From positions 1 through 8,351 of the forward strand of contig QKDJ01000062.1 of NCBI GenBank assembly GCA_003252145.1: DNA of 8,351 nt, in the 5' to 3' direction. A program made the position numbers and the translations under genes. Every line of letters starts with the position of its first letter. Within the stretch, counting starts at the first letter, position 1. Positions 1 through 7,309 of the stretch are shown piece by piece. The notes beneath the pieces were generated by a model. It did no database searches. It was not told the DNA's origin and saw only the letters and a program-made list of their open reading frames with translations. Origin of the DNA: Azovibrio restrictus. GTDB taxonomy: Bacteria; Pseudomonadota; Gammaproteobacteria; Burkholderiales; Rhodocyclaceae.

Positions 1-402
1 GTAGCCATAAATAATGGTCGGCACGCCACCCAGAAGCTCGAGAAAAGGCTTCGCGATTTCGCGCACCCGGAAGGAGGCGAACTCGGACAAATAAATGGCA
101 ATCACGGTCCCCAGAGGAATGGCCACCGAGAGGGCCACCAGGGAGCTGGTGATCGTACCGGAGAGAAGCACCATGATGCCGTAATGGGCATCATCAAATA
201 GCGGTGTCCACTGAGTATCGAATAGAAAATCACTCAGAGGCACATGGCGGAAAAAGATTACCGACTCACTAACCAGAATGTAGACAATCGCCAGGGTGGT
301 AAATACGGAAACAAAGGCTGCCAGGAAAAGGATGGTTTCAATCACCCGTTCCTTCAAATGGCGAGAGCGATCTTTTTTAAGCCGATCACTAGGCACAGAC
401 AT
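1..402 (-). CDS. pstC: Phosphate ABC transporter permease PstC (N-terminal part, 3' end beyond window)
   Basis: Inner-membrane permease subunit of the PstSCAB high-affinity phosphate importer, which forms the translocation channel with PstA. Only the first 134 codons are in the window. The frame runs open to base 1, so the truncation is only the window edge. Visible are a charged cytoplasmic N-terminus (about residues 1-20), a first membrane segment (about 22-45), a periplasmic stretch, a second hydrophobic segment (about 76-106), and the start of the permease core with the typical ELLGGVPTIIYGY motif (residues 122-134). I chose the ATG at 402 because GGGAGG lies 8 nt upstream of it. An in-frame ATG at 441 would add 13 residues but has only a weak ribosome binding site. 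It follows pstS on the same strand after a hairpin, so it is probably transcribed from the pstS promoter at a reduced level. PstA, PstB and PhoU would be expected beyond the window. Confidence 0.93.
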   Translation of the reverse strand, partial: MSVPSDRLKKDRSRHLKERVIETILFLAAFVSVFTTLAIVYILVSESVIFFRHVPLSDFLFDTQWTPLFDDAHYGIMVLLSGTITSSLVALSVAIPLGTVIAIYLSEFASFRVREIAKPFLELLGGVPTIIYGY

Positions 403-472
403 TGCGACCGCCTCCCGGGAATCAATTGCAATAGAGTTCATTATTATTTTCCGTCAGTACAGCCATATGCGG

Positions 473-500
473 AAAACCGCTCCAGGACTCCCTGGAGCGG
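473..500 (-). terminator. Intrinsic terminator/attenuator between pstS and pstC
   Basis: A perfect 10-bp inverted repeat (CCGCTCCAGG / CCTGGAGCGG, plus-strand arms 477-486 and 491-500) with a 4-nt loop is followed on the minus strand by TTTT (476-473). It starts 13 bp after the pstS stop codon and ends about 70 nt before the pstC start. The position and short T-run suggest partial termination or 3'-end protection of the pstS message. This would let the binding protein be made in excess over the membrane subunits, as is common for binding-protein transporters. The efficiency is inferred, not seen. Confidence 0.75.
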
Positions 501-513
501 CATCAAGCAAAAC

Positions 514-1509
514 TTACTTAGCTTCAAGCTTCATCAGTTCGTCGATGGTCAGACCCACCTTGTTTTCGCCACCAAACTTGGTGCCCTTCTTCATGGCACG
601 GAACTCTTCCAGACCATGGCTATAGGCCTTGGCAGGCAGGGGCACGTACTTCACTTCCTTGGACAGCTTGGCGCCGTTGGCCATGTAGTACTCGACGAAT
701 TCCTTGACTTCAGGACGTTCGACAGCCTTGGCATTCACGTAGATGAAGATGGGACGAGCCAGGGGGCTGTAGGAGCCGTTGATCACGTTATCGTTGGAGG
801 GCAGGACAGCCTGACCCTTTTGGTTAACGATGGGCACAGCCTTCAGCTTGTTCTGGTTTTCTTCGTAATAAGCGAAGCCAAAGAAGCCCAGGGCGTTGGC
901 ATCACGGGAAACCCCTTGCACCAGCACATTGTCGTCTTCGGAAGCGGTGAAGTCGCCGCGGCTGGACTTGGACTTGCCAGTCACAGCTTCGGTGAAGTAG
1001 TCAAAAGTACCGGAATCAGCACCGGGGCCAAACAGCTTCAGGGGCTTGTCGGGGAAGGCGGGGTTGATTTGCTTCCAGCTCGTGACCTTGCCTTGAGCTG
1101 CGGGTTCCCACATGGTCTTCAGCTCTTCCACGGTGAGCTGCTTGATGAAGTCATTCTTGGGGTTGATCACCACGGTCAGTGCATCGTAAGCCACGGGCAG
1201 TTCGATGTACTCGATACCAGCTTCCTTACAAGCATCCATTTCCTTCTTGGCGATAGGACGGGAAGCATCGGAAATATCGGTTTCGCCACGGCAGAACTTC
1301 TTGAAGCCGCCGCCCGTACCGGAGATACCTACGGTAACGCGCACAGCGCCCTTCTTCATCTTCTGGAAGTCTTCAGCCACAGCCTCGGTAATGGGGAAGA
1401 CAGTGGAAGAACCATCAATCTTCACGTAAGTCTGAGCGGAAGCCACACCAGCAGCGGCCATACCAACAAAAGCCACACTCAGGGCGGCAAACAGGCGGTT
1501 CAGTTGCAT
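514..1509 (-). CDS. pstS: Periplasmic phosphate-binding protein PstS
   Basis: Binds inorganic phosphate in the periplasm and delivers it to PstCA. The product is 331 residues. It has a Sec signal peptide with a basic start (N4-R5), a hydrophobic core (about 6-22) and an ASA cleavage motif after residue 25, giving a mature start of [10 protein letters not shown]. Phosphate-contacting segments of the family are clear: DGSSTVFP (32-39), GISGTGGG (61-68), TDISDASRP (78-86) and [10 protein letters not shown] (163-172). It resembles the PstS subfamily with the GSSTV...[10 protein letters not shown] pattern rather than the E. coli protein. Two cysteines (73 and 94) could form a disulphide in the periplasm (inference). 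A TTG at 1515 is in frame, but the ATG at 1509 is preferred because GAGGAG sits 7 nt upstream of it. It is first in the pst operon, preceded by Pho-box-like repeats. Confidence 0.96.
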   Translation of the reverse strand: MQLNRLFAALSVAFVGMAAAGVASAQTYVKIDGSSTVFPITEAVAEDFQKMKKGAVRVTVGISGTGGGFKKFCRGETDISDASRPIAKKEMDACKEAGIEYIELPVAYDALTVVINPKNDFIKQLTVEELKTMWEPAAQGKVTSWKQINPAFPDKPLKLFGPGADSGTFDYFTEAVTGKSKSSRGDFTASEDDNVLVQGVSRDANALGFFGFAYYEENQNKLKAVPIVNQKGQAVLPSNDNVINGSYSPLARPIFIYVNAKAVERPEVKEFVEYYMANGAKLSKEVKYVPLPAKAYSHGLEEFRAMKKGTKFGGENKVGLTIDELMKLEAK

Positions 1510-1564
1510 TGTCAATCTCCTCGACTGGATAAAATGGGTCGCTGCAACGCAGCAGCCAGACGAA

Positions 1565-1610
1565 AGTCTAGGGTTGACGTGTTACGCCTATGTTACAAAC
1601 CAGTTACCTC
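1565..1610 (-). promoter_or_regulatory. Pho-box array and -10 element of the pstS promoter
   Basis: On the minus strand three GTAAC elements occur at exactly 11-bp steps (1607-1603, 1596-1592 and 1585-1581). The last two form TTGTAAC-ATAG-GCGTAAC, which fits the layout of PhoB boxes: two 7-bp half-sites with a 4-bp spacer, E. coli consensus CTGTCAT-AAAT-CTGTCAC. About 8-10 bp downstream lies TAGACT (1570-1565), a 4/6 match to a -10 hexamer, with no good -35, as expected for a PhoB-activated promoter. A leader of roughly 50 nt would follow. It contains a small GCTGC-GTT-GCAGC hairpin (1553-1541) before the pstS ribosome binding site. PhoB control is inferred from repeat geometry and the gene downstream. 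Confidence 0.72.
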
Positions 1611-1618
1611 ACGCAGTT

Positions 1619-2974
1619 TTACACAATGGCCTGCTTCACCACGTCGGCCAGAGCCTGGGCAGCAGCCTGTACCACGCCATGATCCTGCCCCTCCACCATG
1701 ACCCGCAACACGGGTTCGGTGCCGGAAGCACGCAGCAGCACCCTTCCCTGCCCCTGCATATTCTTTTCCGTATTCTTTACCGCAGCACAGATGGCCTCTG
1801 AAGCCTGCCACTTGTAGCCACGGGGTGCCGGCACATTGATCAGGATTTGCGGGTAAAGCGTCAGACTACCCAGCAAGGTATCGGGTGCAATATCGCTCAG
1901 ACGCACTGCTGCCAGCACCTGTAGGGCTGCGATGATGCCGTCTCCAGTGGAATGCTTGTCCAAGGACAGCAGGTGGCCAGAGTTTTCTCCACCCAGTAAC
2001 CAGCCATTCTGGATCAGCTTTTCCACCACATAGCGGTCCCCTACCGCAGCCCGCTCAAAAGGAATGTCCTTGGCCTTTAGGGCATGCTCCAACGCCAGGT
2101 TGGTCATCAGGGTCCCGACCACCCCTGCAACCGGTTGCCCCTGGGCCAGACGGGCCAGCACCATGGTGTGCAGAAGTTGATCTCCATCGTAAAGCTCGCC
2201 CCCAGGGCCCACCATGATCAGGCGATCCCCATCCCCATCCAGGGCAATACCCAAGTCTGCCTTGTGAGCCACCACCGCCTCACGCAGGGCCGTAGGCGCT
2301 GTTGCCCCCACCCCGGCATTGATGTTGAGGCCATTGGGCTCGGCACCAATTACATGGACTTCCGCCCCCAGCTCATGGAAAACATCTGGCGCCACGTGGT
2401 AGGCGGCCCCGTGGGCGCAATCCACCACCAGTTTCAAACCGCGCAGATTCAGGTCATTAGGGAAGGAGCTCTTGCAAAACTCGATGTAACGCCCCTGGGC
2501 ATCGTCGATCCGCCGGGCCCGCCCCAACTGGTCGGAGGGCACACAGCCCATGGGCTCATCGATGCCGGCCTCGATGGCATGCTCCACCTCATCCGGCAGC
2601 TTGGTCCCGGAGGCGGAGAAGAACTTGATCCCGTTATCGTCGTAGGGATTATGGGAGGCGGAAATCACTACCCCAGCCTGCAGACGCAGGGCCCGGGTCA
2701 GATAGGCCACCCCCGGTGTGGGCAATGGCCCCACCAGACAGACATCCACGCCCGCCGCAGAAAAACCCGCCTCCAAAGCCGCTTCGAGCAAATAACCGGA
2801 AACCCGGGTGTCCTTGCCAATCAGCACAGCCGGGCGCTCGCCCTGCGGCAAGCCATCCTGGCCCACCAGTACACGCCCCGCCGCATAACCCAGCTTCATG
2901 GCGAATTCCGGTGTAATGGGAAACTCCCCCACACGCCCGCGTACACCATCGGTTCCGAAATATTTACGACTCAT
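1619..2974 (-). CDS. glmM: Phosphoglucosamine mutase GlmM
   Basis: Cytoplasmic enzyme converting glucosamine-6-phosphate to glucosamine-1-phosphate, on the route to UDP-GlcNAc for peptidoglycan and lipopolysaccharide. The product is 451 residues, close to the E. coli enzyme. All four alpha-D-phosphohexomutase landmarks are present: the phosphoserine loop SASHNP (105-110, catalytic Ser107), the Mg-binding DGDGDR (246-251), the sugar-binding GGENSGH (328-334) and the phosphate-binding RASGTEP (415-421). The start at 2974 gives the family's usual [13 protein letters not shown] beginning and has AAGGA 8 nt upstream. A further ATG at 3016 would add 14 non-conserved residues. It overlaps the end of folP by 11 bp, suggesting translational coupling. 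I see no terminator between its stop and the pstS promoter, so some read-through into pstS is possible. Confidence 0.97.
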   Translation of the reverse strand: MSRKYFGTDGVRGRVGEFPITPEFAMKLGYAAGRVLVGQDGLPQGERPAVLIGKDTRVSGYLLEAALEAGFSAAGVDVCLVGPLPTPGVAYLTRALRLQAGVVISASHNPYDDNGIKFFSASGTKLPDEVEHAIEAGIDEPMGCVPSDQLGRARRIDDAQGRYIEFCKSSFPNDLNLRGLKLVVDCAHGAAYHVAPDVFHELGAEVHVIGAEPNGLNINAGVGATAPTALREAVVAHKADLGIALDGDGDRLIMVGPGGELYDGDQLLHTMVLARLAQGQPVAGVVGTLMTNLALEHALKAKDIPFERAAVGDRYVVEKLIQNGWLLGGENSGHLLSLDKHSTGDGIIAALQVLAAVRLSDIAPDTLLGSLTLYPQILINVPAPRGYKWQASEAICAAVKNTEKNMQGQGRVLLRASGTEPVLRVMVEGQDHGVVQAAAQALADVVKQAIV

Positions 2975-3806
2975 GCTTGCATTCCTTTTCAATTGCCGAC
3001 CAGACCGCCAACCCATCCCGGGTGGCCGTCACGTCGTGTACACGAAGGATGGCTGCCCCATGCTGGGCTGCCAAGACCGCCGCCACGACACTGGCTGTCA
3101 TGCGTTGTTCTACAGGTTTTCCAGTAATGGCTCCCAACATGGTCTTGCGGGAAACCCCCACCAGCAGAGGCAGGCCATCCAAAGCCAACTCCTGCAGACG
3201 GGCAAATAACTTCAGATTGTGCTCAAGGCTTTTGCCAAATCCGAATCCAGGATCCAGCACCAGCCGTTCCCGATTTATCCCGGCATCCAAGCAAGTCTTT
3301 AAACGTTCTGCCAAAAAGGCAGACACTTCCTCCGTGACATTCTCATAGGAGGGTGATTGTTGCATGTTCAGAGGCTCACCCTGCATATGCATCAGACAGA
3401 TGCCGCAGTTGCTGTCCTTCACCGCTTCCAGTGCCCCCGGACTACGCAGACCATTGATGTCGTTGATCATACTGGCACCTGCAGCCAGTGCTGCTGCCAT
3501 GACCTGGGGTTTATAGGTGTCAATGGAAACCGGCACCCCCCAGTCCTTCATACCCTCCAGCACCGGAAGCAGACGATCAAGCTCCTCTTGAAGTGAAGCC
3601 GGGATGGCCCCTGGCCGAGTGGATTCAGCGCCAAGATCAAGGATGTCAGCCCCTGCTTCCCATTGACTGTGGGCATGTTCCAGGGCGGCAGCCACATGGC
3701 CAGCCAGACCATCACCGGAAAAGGAGTCAGGTGTGAGATTGACGATCCCCATGACCAGAGGCCGGTCCAATGGGAGTTGATATTTACCGCAGCGAAGCTT
3801 ATTCAT
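2964..3806 (-). CDS. folP: Dihydropteroate synthase FolP
   Basis: Condenses 6-hydroxymethyl-dihydropterin pyrophosphate with p-aminobenzoate to 7,8-dihydropteroate in folate synthesis, and is the target of sulfonamides. The product is 280 residues forming one TIM barrel. Family motifs appear in order: [15 protein letters not shown] (19-33), [10 protein letters not shown] (57-66), SIDTYKP (94-100), INDING (114-119), LMHMQG (138-143), [10 protein letters not shown] (184-193), GVSRKTMLG (217-225) and RVHDV (255-259). Substrate-binding residues D96, N115, D185, K221, R255 and H257 are all present. Phe29 and Pro65, equivalent to positions where E. coli resistance changes occur (F28, P64), are wild type, so nothing suggests resistance. 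No in-frame start codon lies between 3806 and the ftsH stop. There is no recognisable Shine-Dalgarno, and a strong hairpin ends 13 nt before the ATG. It is coupled to glmM downstream. Confidence 0.96.
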   Translation of the reverse strand: MNKLRCGKYQLPLDRPLVMGIVNLTPDSFSGDGLAGHVAAALEHAHSQWEAGADILDLGAESTRPGAIPASLQEELDRLLPVLEGMKDWGVPVSIDTYKPQVMAAALAAGASMINDINGLRSPGALEAVKDSNCGICLMHMQGEPLNMQQSPSYENVTEEVSAFLAERLKTCLDAGINRERLVLDPGFGFGKSLEHNLKLFARLQELALDGLPLLVGVSRKTMLGAITGKPVEQRMTASVVAAVLAAQHGAAILRVHDVTATRDGLAVWSAIEKECKHES

Positions 3807-3819
3807 GGATGGACAACGT

Positions 3820-3850
3820 AAAACGCCGGAAGCAAATGCTTCCGGCGTTT
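3820..3850 (-). terminator. Intrinsic terminator-like hairpin between ftsH and folP
   Basis: A perfect 13-bp inverted repeat AAACGCCGGAAGC / GCTTCCGGCGTTT (plus-strand arms 3821-3833 and 3838-3850) with a 4-nt loop. Read on the minus strand it begins with AAA and ends in TTTT, which resembles a rho-independent terminator 16 bp after the ftsH stop. The T-run is only four long and partly within the stem, so termination may be incomplete. Only 13 nt separate it from the folP ATG. Confidence 0.8.
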
Positions 3851-3866
3851 GAATGGCAAAGAAGAA

Positions 3867-5747
3867 TCAGGCCGTAGCTGGAGCGCTGGGAGCGGCATCC
3901 GGCGTGTCATTGTTACCGGATGGGCGTGACAATCCCTGATTAGGCTTGGGAGAACGAGGAGGCTTGCCTTCCATGATGTCGTCAATCTGATCCGCATCAA
4001 TGGTTTCCCATTCCAGCAGAGCCTTGGTCATGGCTTCCACCTTGTCCCGATTATCCTCCAGCAGCTGACGCGCCAAGGCGTACTGCTGATCCAGGATGCG
4101 GCCAATTTCGGCATCCACCTTCTGCATGGTGGCTTCGGACACATTCTTGTGCTGAGTGACGGAGCGGCCCAGGAAAACCTCACCGTCGTTTTCCCCGTAA
4201 ACCATCACGCCCAAATCGGACATGCCGTAACGGGTCACCATATCCCGAGCCATGGAAGTAGCCCGTTCAAAGTCGTTGGAAGCGCCGGTGGTCATCTGGT
4301 CCATGAACAGCTCTTCGGCGATACGGCCACCGAACAGCACGGCAATGCGGCTCATCAGATATTGGCGGTCGTAGGCGTAACGATCCTGCTCCGGCAATTG
4401 CATGGTCAGGCCCAAAGCCCGGCCCCGAGGAATGATGGTGACCTTGTGCACCGGATCAGACTTGGGCACCAGCTTGGCCACCACAGCATGGCCCGACTCG
4501 TGATAAGCCGTATTGAGCTTTTCTTCCTCGGTCATGACCATGGAACGGCGCTCGGCCCCCATCATGATCTTGTCCTTGGCCTTCTCGAAGTCTTCCATGT
4601 CCACCAGGCGCTTGTTACCTCGGGCAGCAAACAAGGCAGCCTCGTTCACCAGGTTGGCCAAGTCAGCACCGGAAAAGCCAGGAGTACCCCGGGCAATGAT
4701 GTCTGCCTTCACATCGCCAGCCATGGGAATCTTGCGCATGTGCACCAACAGAATCTGTTCGCGACCGCGGATGTCGGGCAGGGAAACCACCACCTGACGG
4801 TCAAAGCGACCGGGACGCAGCAAGGCCGGATCCAGAATGTCAGGACGGTTGGTAGCGGCAATCACGATGATGCCCGTGTGCCCTTCAAAGCCATCCATTT
4901 CCACCAGCAACTGGTTCAGGGTCTGCTCACGCTCGTCGTTGCCGCCGCCCAGACCGGCACCCCGGTGACGACCCACGGCATCGATTTCGTCGATGAAGAT
5001 GATGCAGGGAGCCTGCTTCTTGGCTGTTTCGAACATGTCGCGAACCCGGGCTGCGCCCACACCCACGAACATTTCCACGAAATCGGAACCGGAAATACTG
5101 AAGAAAGGCACCCGAGCTTCCCCGGCAATGGCCTTGGCCAGCAGGGTTTTACCCGTACCCGGGTTACCGACCATCAGCACACCCTTGGGAATGCGGCCAC
5201 CCAGCTTCTGGAACTTGGTGGGGTCTTTCAGGAAGTCCACCAATTCCTGAACCTCTTCCTTGGCCTCATCACAACCGGCCACATCGGCAAAGGTAACGGT
5301 GTTCTGGTTCTCGTCCATCATCTTGGCCCGAGACTTGCCGAAAGAGAAAGCGCCACCACGACCACCGCCCTGCATCTGGCGCATGAAGAAGACCCAGACA
5401 CCAATCAAGAGCAGCATGGGGAACCAGCTGACGAAGATGCTCATGAGCATGGAAGGCTCTTCTTCAGCCTTGGCCTCAATCTTCACGCCATATTTGAGTA
5501 GGTCGGAAACCAGCCACAGATCAGGCGGAGCAAAGGAGTTAATGCGCTTGCCATCCGTTGTAGTGGCCTTGAGGGTACGCCCCTCCATCACCACCTTGGA
5601 GATACGGCCATCGCGGACTTCCTGAATAAACTCGGAATAATCAATGGCGTTGGTCGCAGCCTGACGCGTGTTGAACTGATTGAACACTGTCATGAGCACC
5701 AGCCCAATGACCAGCCAGACTGCCAAATTTTTGAACATGTTGTTCAA
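3867..5747 (-). CDS. ftsH: ATP-dependent zinc metalloprotease FtsH
   Basis: Hexameric inner-membrane AAA protease that degrades misassembled membrane proteins and regulatory proteins (LpxC and sigma-32 in E. coli). The product is 626 residues. The order is: first membrane segment (about 8-23), a periplasmic domain, second membrane segment (about 103-122), and a cytosolic AAA domain. The AAA domain has Walker A GNPGTGKT (194-201), pore Phe227 in MFVGVG, Walker B IIFIDE (249-254) and arginine fingers R311/R314 in [10 protein letters not shown]. The M41 protease domain has HESGH (416-420) and a likely third Zn ligand D492 in [10 protein letters not shown]. The C-terminal tail (from about 595) is low-complexity, rich in Pro, Ala and Ser. 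The start is probably the TTG at 5747, which has AAGGAG 7 nt upstream. The ATG at 5738, three codons in, is too far from that site (16 nt). It lies 61 bp downstream of rlmE, in the conserved rlmE-ftsH pair. Confidence 0.97.
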   Translation of the reverse strand: MNNMFKNLAVWLVIGLVLMTVFNQFNTRQAATNAIDYSEFIQEVRDGRISKVVMEGRTLKATTTDGKRINSFAPPDLWLVSDLLKYGVKIEAKAEEEPSMLMSIFVSWFPMLLLIGVWVFFMRQMQGGGRGGAFSFGKSRAKMMDENQNTVTFADVAGCDEAKEEVQELVDFLKDPTKFQKLGGRIPKGVLMVGNPGTGKTLLAKAIAGEARVPFFSISGSDFVEMFVGVGAARVRDMFETAKKQAPCIIFIDEIDAVGRHRGAGLGGGNDEREQTLNQLLVEMDGFEGHTGIIVIAATNRPDILDPALLRPGRFDRQVVVSLPDIRGREQILLVHMRKIPMAGDVKADIIARGTPGFSGADLANLVNEAALFAARGNKRLVDMEDFEKAKDKIMMGAERRSMVMTEEEKLNTAYHESGHAVVAKLVPKSDPVHKVTIIPRGRALGLTMQLPEQDRYAYDRQYLMSRIAVLFGGRIAEELFMDQMTTGASNDFERATSMARDMVTRYGMSDLGVMVYGENDGEVFLGRSVTQHKNVSEATMQKVDAEIGRILDQQYALARQLLEDNRDKVEAMTKALLEWETIDADQIDDIMEGKPPRSPKPNQGLSRPSGNNDTPDAAPSAPATA

Positions 5748-5808
5748 GCTTTATCTCCTTACGGCACTCGAGGTGCTTGCCAAGAACTAGGGATTCTAAT
5801 GGGAAAGC

Positions 5809-6429
5809 TCACGTACGCAAATTCTTACCCAGCAAATACAGCTCCGCACTACGATCCCGGGAGGCTTTGGGCTTGCGTGTGGCCACACTGACAAAGCTGT
5901 CCCTCATGGCTTTGACAAAATTGTCGTAATCGGTTCCCTGGAACACCTTGACCAGAAAAGCGCCATCGGGTTTCAGATGGGCCTTGGCGAACTCCAGGGC
6001 CAGTTCCGCAAGATACATACCCCGGGCCCGATCCACCAAGGTCACTCCTGACATATTGGGGGCCATGTCCGACATTACAAGGGCTGCCTTGCGATCACCC
6101 ACAAGATTTTCGAACTGATTCAACACCTCATCTTCGCGAAAATCCCCCTGGATGAACTCCACACCACCGATGCCCTGCATTTCCAGCACATCCAGGGCAA
6201 AAACACGCCCCTTCTCACCGACCCGCCTAGCAGCCACCTGGGACCAACCGCCAGGTGCCGCCCCCAGGTCCACCACCACATCGCCGGTACGGATCAGATG
6301 ATCCTTGTCATCGATCTCCATAAGCTTGAAGGCCGCCCGTGAACGCCAGCCTTCTTTTTTGGCCAGTTGCACATAGGGATCGTTAACATGCTCGCGCATC
6401 CATGCCTTGCTGGTTCTCGTTCTCGCCAT
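5809..6429 (-). CDS. rlmE: 23S rRNA (uridine-2'-O-)-methyltransferase RlmE (FtsJ/RrmJ)
   Basis: Uses S-adenosylmethionine to 2'-O-methylate a uridine of the 23S rRNA A-loop (U2552 in E. coli), a late step of 50S subunit maturation. The product is 206 residues, the usual length. The SAM-binding motif is [11 protein letters not shown] (54-64). The K-D-K-E catalytic tetrad is complete: K35 in [10 protein letters not shown]121 in [11 protein letters not shown]161 in FLVKVFQG and E196 in RSAELYLLG. The basic N-terminus ([10 protein letters not shown]) is typical and supports the ATG at 6429, although no clear Shine-Dalgarno precedes it. It is head-to-head with yhbY and followed by ftsH on the same strand, an arrangement also known from E. 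coli. Confidence 0.97.
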   Translation of the reverse strand: MARTRTSKAWMREHVNDPYVQLAKKEGWRSRAAFKLMEIDDKDHLIRTGDVVVDLGAAPGGWSQVAARRVGEKGRVFALDVLEMQGIGGVEFIQGDFREDEVLNQFENLVGDRKAALVMSDMAPNMSGVTLVDRARGMYLAELALEFAKAHLKPDGAFLVKVFQGTDYDNFVKAMRDSFVSVATRKPKASRDRSAELYLLGKNLRT

Positions 6430-6463
6430 CCAGTAAAATGTCCGATTCAGTAGAGGTTATTCA
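6430..6463. promoter_or_regulatory. Divergent rlmE/yhbY promoter region
   Basis: Only 34 bp separate the two divergent start codons, so any promoters must overlap each other or lie partly inside the genes. For yhbY, TAAAAT (6434-6439) is a plausible -10 with no good -35, and AGAGG lies 8 nt before its ATG. For rlmE, a weak minus-strand pair with 17-bp spacing, TTGTTC and TTGAAT, falls within the first codons of yhbY and the gap. The region must hold regulation by position, but the exact elements are uncertain. Confidence 0.4.
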
Positions 6464-6820
6464 ATGCTACAAATTACGTCCGAACAACGCCGTCAGCTGC
6501 GGGCCCAGGCCCATGGCCTGAATCCGGTGGTTTCCATTGCCCAGCAGGGGCTTTCCGAGTCTGTTCTCAAGGAAATCGATGCCTGCTTGAAAGCCCACGA
6601 ACTGATCAAGATTCGTGTCTATGGTGACGATCGCGCCGCCCGGGAAGGCTATTTCAACACGATTTGCGAAACCTTGGGCGCAGCCCAGGTCCAACATATC
6701 GGCAAGCTGTTGGTGGTCTGGCGCCCTCGGCCCGAAGATGAGGCCAACGCCGCACCTGCCAAAAAATCCGGCCGCCCCGCAGCCAAACCTGTTCGGCGCG
6801 CCAAGCGCAGCTATCAATAA
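6464..6820 (+). CDS. yhbY: CRM-domain ribosome assembly RNA-binding protein YhbY
   Basis: Small RNA-binding protein of the YhbY/CRM family, associated with precursors of the large ribosomal subunit. The product is 118 residues. The CRM fold covers about residues 1-90, with LNPVVSIAQQGLSESVLKEI (19-38), the conserved AHELIKIRVYGDD (44-56) and the closing strand IGKLLVVWRP (79-88). Two things are unusual. The GxxG loop characteristic of the domain reads AQQG (26-29), so its first glycine is replaced. A basic Ala/Pro/Lys/Arg tail (about 95-118) also extends it beyond the 97-residue E. coli protein; such tails could add RNA contacts (inference). It is the only plus-strand gene here. AGAGG 8 nt before the ATG supports the start. 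It converges on the DUF4149 gene with a 14-bp gap and no convincing terminator. Confidence 0.93.
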   Translation: MLQITSEQRRQLRAQAHGLNPVVSIAQQGLSESVLKEIDACLKAHELIKIRVYGDDRAAREGYFNTICETLGAAQVQHIGKLLVVWRPRPEDEANAAPAKKSGRPAAKPVRRAKRSYQ

Positions 6821-6834
6821 GCCGGCACGGGGTG

Positions 6835-7305
6835 CTAACGCACTCCCTTGCCCATCAATAGCAACAGGCCAGCGGCCAGCAGACTCTGGAACAGGTAGAG
6901 ACTGCTGGAAATGCCATGCCACGTGGCAAACCGTTCTCGCAGGGGACTCTCCATGATGTCCAGAGGAAGAACGTCCAACTTCATCTGGGCCATCAAGGGC
7001 TGAATGCCGAACAGACTCACCGCGGTGATGATCAACATCAGCATCACCAGCCAGAACGACAGACTGCGCAGGGCAGCCACTCCCCGTTGCAACACCAGGA
7101 AAAACAGAACAAATCCCCCTAGCGCCAAACCGACCCAACCGGACACTTCAAACAGACGTCCGGCAATCTGGCCGGCCATGGTGCGGCTATCCAGGCTGTA
7201 GAACAGGGTGGGCACCACCACATAGCCAATTATCCAGAAGCCACCCACCCAGGCGGTGAGCGCGATCTGAAAAAGGGCGTCAGCCAGGCGGCCCAAAAAA
7301 TTCAC
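6835..7305 (-). CDS. DUF4149 (TMEM205-like) membrane protein of unknown function
   Basis: Integral membrane protein with no established role. I recognise the DUF4149 pattern from the first helix (TAWVGGFWIIGYVVVPTLF, 17-35) and the C-terminal FATWHGISSSLYLFQ (126-140). The product is 156 residues with four predicted membrane segments at about 11-33, 54-74, 82-103 and 131-152, and a short loop with charged residues (about 107-126) between the third and fourth. The preferred start is the GTG at 7305 (V/MNFLGRL), 4 nt after the greA stop. An ATG further upstream (7380) would overlap greA by over 70 bp with an unrelated basic, Cys-containing leader. Placement directly behind greA implies co-transcription and probable translational coupling. 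I assign no function. Confidence 0.85.
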   Translation of the reverse strand: MNFLGRLADALFQIALTAWVGGFWIIGYVVVPTLFYSLDSRTMAGQIAGRLFEVSGWVGLALGGFVLFFLVLQRGVAALRSLSFWLVMLMLIITAVSLFGIQPLMAQMKLDVLPLDIMESPLRERFATWHGISSSLYLFQSLLAAGLLLLMGKGVR

Positions 7306-7309
7306 GGGA

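Noticed and set aside
402..441. Longer pstC start at ATG 441
   Set aside because: It adds 13 non-conserved residues and has a weak ribosome binding site, whereas ATG 402 has GGGAGG at 8 nt.
244..1701. Long plus-strand open frame (485 codons) opposite pstS and pstC
   Set aside because: It lies antisense to pstS, a clear family member with signal peptide and ribosome binding site. The translated product is His/Gly/Leu-rich with no recognisable domain, as expected from the reverse frame of a GC-rich gene.
2974..3016. Longer glmM start at 3016
   Set aside because: It would add 14 residues before the conserved [10 protein letters not shown] and lengthen the overlap with folP. The start at 2974 has a good ribosome binding site.
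2084..3127. Plus-strand open frame (347 codons) opposite glmM and the end of folP
   Set aside because: It crosses two conserved genes in antisense, has low-complexity Pro/His/Gln composition and matches no known family.
4149..5501. Long plus-strand open frame (450 codons) opposite ftsH
   Set aside because: It mirrors the strongly biased codons of ftsH. Its product is rich in His, Gly and Leu and has no motif, and no credible ribosome binding site or context supports it.
6829..6846. Hairpin GGGGTGC-TAAC-GCACTCC at the yhbY / DUF4149 convergent junction as a shared terminator
   Set aside because: The stem is only 7 bp with a G-U pair and has no T-run on either strand, so termination here cannot be supported.
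6467..7138. Minus-strand open frame (223 codons) opposite yhbY and overlapping the DUF4149 gene
   Set aside because: Both covered genes have recognisable families. This product has no domain and would occupy the convergent junction implausibly.
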